64,000 nucleotides of DNA, from assembly GCA_024803745.1 (NCBI GenBank), contig JANJXV010000013.1, positions 6,076,001-6,140,000 of the forward strand, given 5' to 3'. The notes under the pieces are model-generated. The model had not been told where the DNA came from, did not search any database, and saw only the letters and a program-made list of their open reading frames with translations. This document shows positions 23,030-34,900 of this stretch, piece after piece. The stretch is from Megascapheus bottae (lineage: Eukaryota; Chordata; Mammalia; Rodentia; Geomyidae). How positions within the stretch are numbered: the stretch's first letter is position 1; each line of letters begins with the position of its first letter. A program made the position numbers and the translations under genes.

Positions 23030-25909
23030 CCTGAAGTTTATACTCAGGGCTAGGCCAGCATGGTACATCTGAGCCACACCTCCAGCCCTGTTTTCCTCTG
23101 GGACGTGGGATACTCAATATGTAGGCCTCTGAGTTGAAGTGGAAAAAGTACTCCCTCTCAAGGGCTTTCCTCTGAGTTGTGCTAGCAGCTTCAGTGCCAG
23201 CCGCTCCCCTTTCAGCACAAGTATGGCCTTTTGTTGCAATTGTTTAGCTGAGTGTGGATGTACACACCTGTAATCCTGGCATTCAAGGATCTGAGGGAGA
23301 AAGATCACAGCTGGCTTGGCCACTAGTTTATCTGCAGATTTTAAATTGGCACTTTTTTTTTTCTTTAAAGGCAGTTCGACGGGAACTACCAAATACCTTA
23401 AAAATACCTATTTCCTTTGGACAAGGAATTCTTCTAAGAATGTATCTCAAGCAAACTATGAATACATGTATATAATCATATATACACATGTATGCATCCA
23501 TGCTTACATATGTAATATATCACATGCATATATGAATCTACATATATATGATATCTATGTATAAATACAAATAGCCTTAGGGTTTTTTTGTAGTTTTATT
23601 TGCAATGGTGAAAGATTGAGAATGAACCAGACGGGTGGATTGCTTTACCTGTTTGTTCCTCAACTCCTCATTCTGGGCAGCTCCGCATTTTTCTCCTTTT
23701 GGTCAGTGTCCTCAAAACTGGATCCAGTTCTCATGGGGGTCTGACATTGCAAGGACGTAGAGCCAGGATTTTCCTTCATCTGGGCATGGAGTTTCCATCA
23801 ACAGCAGAGGCCAAGTTTCTGACCACGATGTTCTGGGGCTGCTGAAACCCAAGTATTGTCCGCTGGTGCCGGCCTCCAGCCATGCTTGTGTCTTCTAAGG
23901 AGTGACGGTAACTGCTCTTTACAGAGAAGGCTATTCATGGGACTCCTTTTCTTTGCCTGACAGAGGTTCAGTGTTCCAGCTCTAAGAGGGGATCTAATGC
24001 CAGCATGTGAGTCACACTCACTTGCTACTGTTCTTTTTCCAGAGTCGTGGGCACTTGTTACATATCAGCACTTCCTTTTTCTTGCCCAGCCAGCACAGTG
24101 ACCTGCCTCTTACACCACGCTGTGCTCTGACATAATGCTCTGTATTCCATTGATCTTGTCTGTAATTCCGTGCTGCATTTGGAAAGAGCTGAGTCTGCTG
24201 CTGTTGACCAGATAGAGGACAGAATACCGATCAGCTCTTGGCAATAGACAAGAGCTGGGGATGGGTCCTTCACTTCCATATTGTCTCAAGTATTTCTGAT
24301 GGTTTTATTTCTTGGGAACATTTTCTGAGAACAGGTGCTATACAAATGTTGGGTAGATTTTATTTACTATGAGTAATCAAGGGTTTTTGCAATACAGACA
24401 CGACACATTGTTTTGACTTTCAAGTTTTACCTGCCAGTTCCTTTTTGTTTTAGGTATAATAGATTGGCAAAGCTCTCCATTTGGCTCAGTCCTATTTCTC
24501 CCCGTTGATGCTGACCATTGGTTTGGCCATATTCCAGTGACCTCACAGTTAGTTTTTTTTTTTTTTTAAGTTGTTTGGATATCGTCTTCTCTGATTTTGC
24601 TCACATTTACTGTTACCAAAAACTTAATTCTTTCGGAAAATCAGTTTTCAGTTGAGATTGTTAAAGGCTGTGAGAAATCCTTCTGTCAGAGAAACTGTTC
24701 ACTTTGCTAAAATAACATAATACTTTGTAAAGATTTTTTTCAATGTATAAATTAACATTTCACAGAATGTTAATTGCAATTCAGGCTAGAAGCCAACTTC
24801 TCCCTACAACTCATGTCCTTGGTTCTTTCCACTTTTCCCTTTTATCTTTTTCTTTTTTCTTTTCTTTTCTTTTTTTTTTTTTACAATTTTTAATGGGTTT
24901 CATTATGCTCTTTCACACGTTTATAGTGTTGTAATTTGAGCATCCCCATTCTCCCATCCTTTCCTTTACCTATCCCCTAAACATTTGGCCTCTAAATCAT
25001 GACCCTGTTACTCATGCTTTCATCCATCTTATTTTTTTTAATGCATTTCAAAATAAATTGCAGGCATCTCCCTAAACAGTTAAACTTTAATGACATCAAG
25101 GAGCATTCAGTATTTGTTTGTGATGCTTACATTTCACTTAGTATTATTGACTGTGATTTTTGCAGCTAGAATGTCAGGCACTGACATATAGGCTAGAACA
25201 GATGGGAATATGTGCAAATTGGGAAACTGCAGAATGTGCTGGTAGAGAATGTTTTTAAATCTCTGAATCTATATTATTATTATATAGGCCAAACAAAGTA
25301 CTTGAATATGTCAAACGGTGGAACTTAAGGTAGGAATCAATCCCTGGAAGAAATTTTTATAAAGTTTTTCATTTTTGTAAAACATGTAGTCCTTCAGTCA
25401 GTAAACAGCAGAGGCCTTGCTCTATGTTGGGGGAGACTTTTCTAGAATCCAAGTGAGGTTCTAAGAGAAATTGGATCAGGGTATGGTGGAAGGGATAAGG
25501 AGGTATGGCTTAGTTCTAAGCTGGGCAGCAGGCAGGGTTGAGGAGAAGGGAGTTTTGGGGTATCTTAGAACCTGGAATGGTAAGTAGAGGGGAGTTTGCA
25601 TACTGTGTGAGTGACTCTGCCTCACTTCTGTAGCCTGGGAAGGTGTTAACAGATTTATTCTTGTCAGGAGCCTGTGGCACATACTTGTGATCCCAGCTAT
25701 CCAGGAGGCTGAAATTGGGGGGTGGATATTGAAGTTAGCCTAGGCAAGTCGTCTGTCTAACTCCTACTGTCAATTAACTACACACACAGAGAGAAGCCGG
25801 AAGTGGAGCTGTGGCCCAAATGGTAGAGTGCTAGCCTTGAACAAAAAAAAGCTCAGGGACAGTGTCCAGGCCCAGAGTTCAAGTCCCCAGAATGAGCGTG
25901 TGTGTGTGT

Positions 25910-25961
<52 letters not shown>

Positions 25962-28900
25962 ATGAGCACATACAGATTTATCCTTGTTGGGAGGGGCTTA
26001 TAGATGTTTTAAAAATTATATTTCTCCTTTGGGTTATTAAGCTGTAATTAAACAGCTTAATATGTGTATTTATTTTATTGTTTTAAGTTATTATGCAAAA
26101 GGCTTCCTAGTCACTATGTTTAAGCTGTAGAATTGCTATTCTAACCCTTTTCCTGTTTATTGCTCCAAAATGACAGGTAGTGTGCCAGTATTTTAAAGAT
26201 CCTGATTCATCTGAAGCACAGCTAGTGGAGAGTGTTTTCCAAGCTCTGAATCTATATTATAATTATACGGGCCAAAAAAAATGCTTGAATATGTCAGAAA
26301 CAACAACTAGCAGTCTGGGATCTCTGGGCTGGGGCTATCAGGTAAGCATGTGTGATTTCTTTGAGCAGAATTTGTTTTTCACTAATAAAGTTGTGCTGTA
26401 ACAGAAACTAGACAAGATTCTGTCACTAATGCAGATCCAAGTCTGTTATATTATACTTGAGACTAAAGACAAGTTTCTCCCTGTGTTTCTCCCTCCCTCC
26501 TTCCCTTTTTCCCTCCTTCCTTCCTTCCTTCCTTCCTTTTCTCCCTCCCTCCATGTATTTAGTCATCATCAAATATACAGTGAGAGTTAATAATCTTTTC
26601 CATGCTTCACATATATAAATATAAATAACACATGATCTTACTATCAAATATAGAAAGATAGGTGAAGTGAAGTAACATTGTAATAAATTTTCCTAAATCC
26701 TCTATGGAAGCATTATACGGACACATGGAGGCAGGAGAGTCTCATGGGACTCTCTCTGAGTCCCTAGTCCTTTATTTATTTATTTTTATTTATATTTTAT
26801 TGTCGGGATAATGCGTAGAGGGGGTTACAGTTACATTCATCAGGTAGTGCATACATTACTTCTTGAACCTTGATACCCCAATCCCTATTTCTTTATGTAT
26901 ACAGTAAGACTACTAGTGATAAGTAGTGCTTTCTGTCCAGAGGATTAAGTACCATATTAATGTGAAAGAAGGTCATTTGCAAAAAATAGAGTACATAATC
27001 CCAGCTTCTATGATATCTTAGCCAAACTTCTCTTTGACTAAAAAGGGGGGTTATGAGGTTTCAGTAAATAAGGGCCGGAGAGATCTGTTCCTGACAGATC
27101 TCTCAGTGACCTGATTTCAAGCCCACTCCTGGCCTCCTGCTCTTTTGTCAGTCATCTCTTGGTTTGCTTTATAGGCCTGTACAGAAATGGTCATGCCCTT
27201 CTGTACGAATGGTATTGATGACATGTTTGAACCTCAGTCCTGGGACTTTAAGAAGTTTTCGAATGAATGCTTTAAACAGTGGGGCGTAAGACCGCGGGCC
27301 TCCTGGATCACCACCATGTATGGAGGCAAAAACATCAGCTCACACTCAAACATCATCTTCAGGTGAGGTTTTGTCCAATCCGAAGAGAAATTTTGACTGC
27401 TGGAGCTACTTAGAGACGCACTAGAAAGATAGAACTAAAATAGCAAAATAAAATAATACACCACAGCAGTGCCCGTTGAGTTTTCTGCTGTTATGAGTGT
27501 GCTTAAAGTTTTTTTTTTAAGGCAGCAAAGTTAAAATAGTTTTTTTTAAACTTCTCCAGTACAAAAATGAAACATCACCTTTTGTTCTTATTATATATTT
27601 TAAATATTTATTATACCTTTTTATTTTTATGCTGTTACTAGGGCTTAAACAGAGTCTGGCACTGTTCCTGAGGGTTTTTTTTTTCTTTTTTCCTTCTTCA
27701 AGGCTAGTATTCTACCATCTGAACCACAGCTCTGCTTCTGGCTTCTCAGTGGTTAAGTGGAGATAAGATTCTCATAGACTTTCCTGTCCAGCTTGACTTA
27801 AAACTGTGACTCTCAGCTCTCTGCCTCTCTAGTAGCTGGGATTACAGGTGTGGTCTATTGATAGCCAGTGGAACACAGAACTTTGGAGCTGTTTAGACAT
27901 AGCTGTGTCTAAGTCATCTGTGGGTCATGGGAGGAGTTACTTGGTCATTTTTCTTGACTTCAGGAGCTTACTTCGTGGAGGGATTATATGGATTTCTATC
28001 ATTCTGAATTGTGAATTCATACCTCCTACTGTGTAGATATGACCCTACTGTGTAGCTGTGTTTCCATTAAATTCAATGACATCTTTGATCTTTGTAAGAG
28101 ATTTTAAAACATGAGTTTCAGCCAAATACATTCATCTGTCTTATTGGATATAACCATTACAGGTAGATATAATAATTACCTATATAATCTTTTATAGCAC
28201 CTATAACCTAGTCTGTAGTTAAAATCATCATTATCATCATGTTTATGGGAGACGGGTAGATTTTGTGAGAAAAGTTTCAGGAATAGGACTGGAAGTCGGT
28301 AGATTAGAAATTATAGGGGCCGGGAGTTTGGCCTAGTGGTTAAAGTGCTTGCCTAGCATGCATGAAGACCCGGGTTCGATTCCTTGGTACCACATACATA
28401 GAAAAAAGCCAGAAGTGGTGCTGAGGCTCAAGTGGTAGAGCGCTAGCCTTGAGAAAGTCCAAGGACAGTGCTCAGGCCCTGAGTTCAAGCCCAGGACTGG
28501 CAAAAAAAAAAATTATAGTTCAGTATAGGAAACTGTGCTTTATAAGAGCTGTGCAACGGTATAATGATCTATCTTCTTTAAGTTTTTTTTTTGATCCTCA
28601 GTTTTACTAGCTGTAAAATGAGAATAATAATATCATTCACTCCATAGAATTGCTGTGATGTTGTAAAGAGTTCAATTATGACCAGGCAGAGGTGACTCAT
28701 GCCTATAATCCTAGCTCCTCAGGAGGCTGAGATCTGAGGATTGAAGTTGGTAGACCACAAGTAGCCAGACCTGGCAGAGATGTTTGCAAGAACATATATC
28801 CAATTAACCATCAAAAGCCAGACTGGAGGCATGACTCAAGTGGTAGAGTACCAGTCATCAGCAAGCAAATAGAATGAGAGTTCAGTGAATTCAGGCCACA

Positions 28901-31900
28901 GTACCTGCACAACACAACACAATAGGAAAACAAAAGAAAACATTAACCCAGCAGTATACTTGGCCCAGACCTGACAAACATATATGCTCAAAACTGTTGG
29001 TGCAAGAAATGCACCTTCCACCTTGCCCTTTATATTTTAGTCGCAGGAAACATAGAATTGTTCTCAGTATCCTTTTTCTTTCTCGTCTTCTATTTGACAT
29101 GAGTCTCAGGCCTCCAGGAAATCTTCCCTGACCCTTCCAGGAAGGATAGATTCCCTTTGTGGTCCCAGCCCTTTGAGGAGATTGGTCTACGTCTACTTAC
29201 CTATTGCTATCTACCCCAAGAGACGGTGAATTTCTCAATGGCAGCTACTTTCTGTTAATCACCAGGCACCTAGCATCTACTACCTGATTAGCACATAGAA
29301 GGTGCCCAATAAATGCACATGAGAGGCTGAGGAATGAAGTACACAGCACAGGAAATCCTTGAAGCCTGGGAAAGTTGATTGGCAGGCAGTGTGAAGATGT
29401 TCATTTATCTTTCTGTACTTGAAGTCTAATTGCACAAAGAAATCTTTTACTACCAGTTAATAGGAGGGAAAAGCCAATGTAAAAGGTTATCAGGAATGTC
29501 ATAGGACCACTTTTCTGAGGAAAGTACACTCCTAAAGCAAAAGAGCTCCGATGGGAGCTGTCCGAGGACCCACATGGCAGGTACCTTTGTGTTCAGGTTT
29601 CTCTTCTGCTTCCCTTGCACAAGTCTGTGTGCTCTTGCTTTTATTTATTTATTTATTTATTTATTTTTGCTAGTTCCCAGGGCTTGAACTCAGGGCCTGA
29701 GCATTGTCCTTGGACTTTCTCAAGACTAGAGCTCTACCACTTGATCCACATCTCTGTTTCTGGCTTTTGTTTCTATGTATGTGGTACCGAGGAATTGAAA
29801 CTGGGTCTTCATGCATGTTAGGCAAGCACTCTACCATTAGGCCAAACTCTCGGCACTCTTGCTGTTTTGATTGGAAAGTTCACTCTGGAATTGTCAGACT
29901 GAAGGTGTGTTAGTTAAGTAAAATCAGATGTGACCGTATAAACCTGTAATCAAAGTATCCTGGAGGGACCGGGAGTGTAGCCTAGTGGTCGTTTGCTTGC
30001 CTTGCATGTATGAAGTCCTGGCTTTATTCTTTGGTACCACATAACACAGTAAAAAACCAAAAAGCTGGAAGCAGAGCTGTGACTCAAGTGGCAGAGCACT
30101 AGCCTTGAGCAAAATGTGGGACAGTGCCCAGGCCCTGAGTTCAAGCCCCAGGACTGGCCAAAAAAAAAAAAGTATCCTGGAGGCTAAGGCAAGAGGCTTA
30201 TATTATGTTCAATGCCAGCTTGGACTATATAGTAGGAATTTGTCTTCAAAAAAATAAAAATAATAACAATAAATAAATGACTAGTTATAGACCTTGATGT
30301 CTTTCTGTTTCTTCCCTGAATTAGCTAGATGACCTTGGGCAAATTGCCAGTTTATATCACTTGGAAAGGATAGTGCCTACCTAACTGAGTCATTTATGGA
30401 ATGAAGAGATTGTCATGGAAGTAAACACCACGATGGCAGAGATTTGTCTGTTTTATTCTTGGCTGAATCCCCAGTGCCCAATGAACATCTGACACACACA
30501 CCCTAGGCACTCCGCAAACATTTATTTGTTGGATAAATGAGGCCTTAATAATTAGCAGATATCAATAGTCCCATTCCAGCATTTAAAAACAAAAAACCTT
30601 GCACAGTAGTTTTGTGTTCAAAGCCCGGAGATTATTTTACCAACTGTCATTCTCCATTGTGTAAATATAAATTCAGAAGGCAGTCCCTGAGGAGCTGCTT
30701 AGTTTTAACATTACTTCTCAGGCAAATTAATTATTGCCAGTGATTAAATAAGGCTGGTTGTTGGGAATTTTACCCAGGCATTCAGAGTTTCTCTCATGAA
30801 AGCCAGATGGATTTTTTTTTTCAATTTTGTGAATTTCCCAATGATTGAGTTAGCATGTCTAGGAACAAGAAATTCAAGTCCATGTGCATCTGAGGTTTCT
30901 CAGCAACTCCAAACACTGTTGCTAAGCCACTAGGTTGTTTCAGATGACCTTTTAAATCAAATGCAGTTTGCTTATTATGTGGCTGTTGGGTAAGCTTTTT
31001 GTTTTGCAAATAATGGAGAGTTTCCTATCTGAGTTGGGCCTGTCAAATTGGAACAATGATGAAGACTATTTGTTCACGTAAGAGAATTTGATGTCTGTGT
31101 GGTTTATGTTAAATATTTATCTGGCAGTGAAAACCCCTGTTTTGCATGGGCAATTTCCCTTTTGTTTTTAATCAAACCATAAAAGTACAACTTGGTAATA
31201 ACTTTTTTCGAGAATAATTTTACTAGGTTGCAATTCAAAGTATTATTTATTAAAAAGAGATGTGTATGATACTAGGTTTTGGAATTTTAAATTGTCTCTC
31301 AACCACATGTATACTTAATATACCTTAATGTTTATATTTATTTTCTTACTTAACTTGCACATTTGACCAGATAAATTTGCTCCAGTTAGTATTCTGACTA
31401 AGCTTTTATGGGGAAGACTTTCATACTCATTTCCTTCCTTCCTTCCTTCCTTCCTTCCTTCCTTCCTTCCTTCCTTCCTTCCTTCCTTCTTTCCTTTTCT
31501 TCCTTCCCTTCCTCCCTCCCTCCCTTCCTTCCTTCTTTCTTTCTTTCACCACTCCTGGGGCTTGAACTAAGGGCCTGAGTACTGTCTTTGGGTTTTCACA
31601 AGGCTAGTGCTCTACCACTTGAGCCACAGCCGCAGTTCTGGCATTTTCTGTGTGTGTGGTACTGAGGAATCGAACCCGGGTCTACGTGCATTCTAGCCAA
31701 GCACTGTTCCACTAAGGCCATGCTCCTGGCCCGTCATATCCATTTTCATGATTCACTTACTTCTTTTGAGACACTCAAGTTTCTTGTGCATACAGAGGTA
31801 TGATAGTTATTATGATTATATTGCATATATTTGTGTAATGTTTTATAGTGTCCACATTATTGTTTATATGGGTCAGGAATGCATAAAACCAAAAACAGTC

Positions 31901-34900
31901 ACAAAAGTGACAGAGTCTTGCTTCTGGTGTGACAGAGGCAGCAGGTGGCATGAAACTTGAATCATTTATGACAAATGGTAGTGTTTCCCAAGCCCATCCC
32001 TCTACAGAGTCTGTGCTATCCTTATCAAAAATCCCACAAATGGACAAGAATAGAAATGCAAGAGACCCGAGATAGCTAAACCTATCTTGAAAAGGAAGAA
32101 CAAATTTGAAGAACTTAAACTTTTCGAATGAAAGTTATCCCAGTAACAGCTGTGAATACTGTATCAGTAAATGTCAATTAGTGGAAGAGAATTGGGAGTC
32201 CACAAGTTAACTCTTGAATGCCTAGTCAATTGATTCCCAGTGGGAATGCCAAGACAATTCACTGAAGGAATAATAGTTTTTGCCAACAAATGATACTCTG
32301 AAAACTGGACATTTAATGCAAAAGAATGGAGATTGGATCCCTTTCTTAGTTCATACCAAAACATTTACTCAGAATGGATCAAAGACCAACATAGAAGAGC
32401 TAAAACTCTTAGAAGAAAATATAGGAATAAATATTCATGGGCAGAAACTTGGCAGTAGTTTCTTATATACAATACTGAAATATAAACACCAAAATTAAAA
32501 AATAGATAAATTGGACTTCATTACACTTGTAATCCTAGTTACTTAGGAGGCTGAAATCTGAGAACTGGAGTTTAAAACCAGCCAGAGCCAGGCAAGGTGG
32601 CTGGGGCCTGTAATCTTAGCTACTCAGGAGGCTGAGATCTGAGACTCAAGATTCAAAGCCAGCCCAGGCACAAAAGAACCTGAGACTCTTATCTCCAACT
32701 ATCCTCTAGAAAACAGGAAGTGGGGCTTGGCTCAAGGGTAGGGGGTAGCCTTGGGTAGCCTTGAGCTGAACAGCTCAGGGACAGCACCCAGGCCCAGGGA
32801 TAGGGTAGTCGCCTTGAGCTGAAGAGCTTAGGGGCAGCACCCAGGCCGAGTTCAAGCCCCAAGCCCCACAAAATAAATAAATAAATAAAAATAAAACAAA
32901 AAAACAAACAAAAAAACCAAAACAGCAACAACAACAACAACAAAAAATCAGAGCAGATAAATCTGTGATACTCATGTCTCCAATGAACTACAAAAACAAA
33001 CAAACAAACAAAAACCAGAAATTGAAGTATGGTTAAATAGTAGAGCATCAGCCTTCAGTGAAAAAAGCCCTGGTACTAGCATGCACACACACACACACAC
33101 ACACACAGGCCAAAAGAAACTTTTGTATTGCAAATGTTACTGTAAAGTTACAAAACAATCTACAGGATGGGAGAAAATGTTTGTAAATGATATATTTGAT
33201 AGATGCCTTATATCCAGAATATAAAACAAACTTTTGTTGTTGTTGCTGCTGTTGTTAAAACAGGGACTATATGTAGCCCAGGCTAGCTTTGAACTCATGA
33301 TGCTCCTACCTCAGTTTCTAGAATGATGGAATTACAGGTATAGGCAAGTACCACTATTTTCAGACAAAATGAACTCTGAGAACTCACAAATAAGATGTAT
33401 ACTCCAGTTAAAAATGAGTGAAGCTGGGTACCATGGCTCATGCCTCTAATCCTAGCTACTCAAGAGGCTGAGATCTGAGGATCAAGGTTCAAAGCCAGCC
33501 CGGGCACAAAAGGACCTGAGACTCTTAACTCCAATTAACCTCTAGAAAATGGGAAGTGGGGCTTGGCCCAGAGCTAGGGTGGTAGACTTGAGCTGAACAG
33601 CTCAGGGACAATGCCCAGGCCGAGTTTAAGCCCCATGACCACCACCCCCCGCCCCTGAAAAAAAGAGTGAGAACCTGAATTGATATTTTTTCCAAATAAT
33701 GTATGCAAATGGCCTATCAGTATATGAAATGATAACATTATTATCTGAAAATGAAAACCACAGTGAGGGCTGAGGGGTAGCCCAGAGGTAGAGTAGTACA
33801 TACTTGGTATATGTGGGGCACCAACTTTCCACAACCCTATGTCAAATCCGCAGTGTGACATAGTTCCATTTAAATGAGGGTGGCTATCATAAGAAAGACA
33901 GACTAGCTGGGTGCTGGTAGCTCACACCTGTAATCATAGATACTTGGGAGACTGGAATCTGGAGGTCCTGGTTTGATACCAGCTAGGGAAGGAAAGTCCA
34001 CGAGAGTCTTATCTTCAGTTAACCACCAGAAGTGGTGTTGTGGCTTTGAGTGGTAGAGTGGTAGAGTGGTAGCCTTGAGTGAAAAAGCTTAGGGATAGCA
34101 CCCAGGCCCTGAGCTCAAATCCCATGACAGAGAGAGAGAGAGAAAGAGAGAGGGGAGCAGGGAGGGAGGGAGGGAGGGAGAGAGAGGGGGGAGGAGAGAG
34201 AGAAAGAAATAAGTGTTGGTAAGGTTATGCAGAAATGGGACCTTCTTGTATTGCTAGTGAGAATGTCAAATAGTGCAACCACTTTGGAAAGCATTCTAGC
34301 AGTTAATTAAAAATAAAAACCCAAATATTTCGGAAATTGTACTTCCAGATATACCCAGGAAGAATGAATACAGTTATCAGCCCAAAAAGCTTGTATTTGA
34401 TAATCTATGTTTGTTTGTTTGTTTGTTTCTTTCTTTCTTTCTTTCTTGCCAGTCCTGGGGCTTGAACTCAGAGCCTAGGCACTTCTTTGGACACTTTTTG
34501 CTCTGCCACTTGAGCCACAGTGCCACTTCCAGCATTTTCTGTGTATGTGGTTCCGGGGAATCAAACCCAGGGCTTCATGCATGCTAGGTGAGCACATACT
34601 AGGCCACACTCCTAGTCTTTGAGAATGTTTTTAGGAATAGTGTTTATAATGGCCAAAAAGTGGAAATGATACAAATGTCCACTAACTAATAAATGGATAC
34701 ACATTACAAATATTACATATCTATACAATGGAATTTTATTTGTAAAAGAAATGAACGGTGTACTGACTCATGCTACAACATGATATAACTTGAAAGGTGA
34801 AAGAAAAAAATGCTACTCCTGATTTTTTAGTTCAGTTGATATAAAATATTCAGCAAGTAAATCTACAGAGACAGGAAGTGGATAGGTGGTTGTGTGGAGC

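Noticed and set aside
23640..24280. Possible small gene in the GC-richer part of intron 6
   Set aside because: Frames are short and unmatched, with no splice-site or repeat support.
28317..28509. tRNA gene, because of intact A and B boxes
   Set aside because: The full unit is a dimeric SINE with an A tail and target duplication, not a cloverleaf-forming tRNA. The same holds for 11393, 46183 and 39963.
31429..31546. CRISPR-like regular repeat arrays
   Set aside because: All short-period arrays in the window are microsatellites without spacers, and the genome is mammalian.
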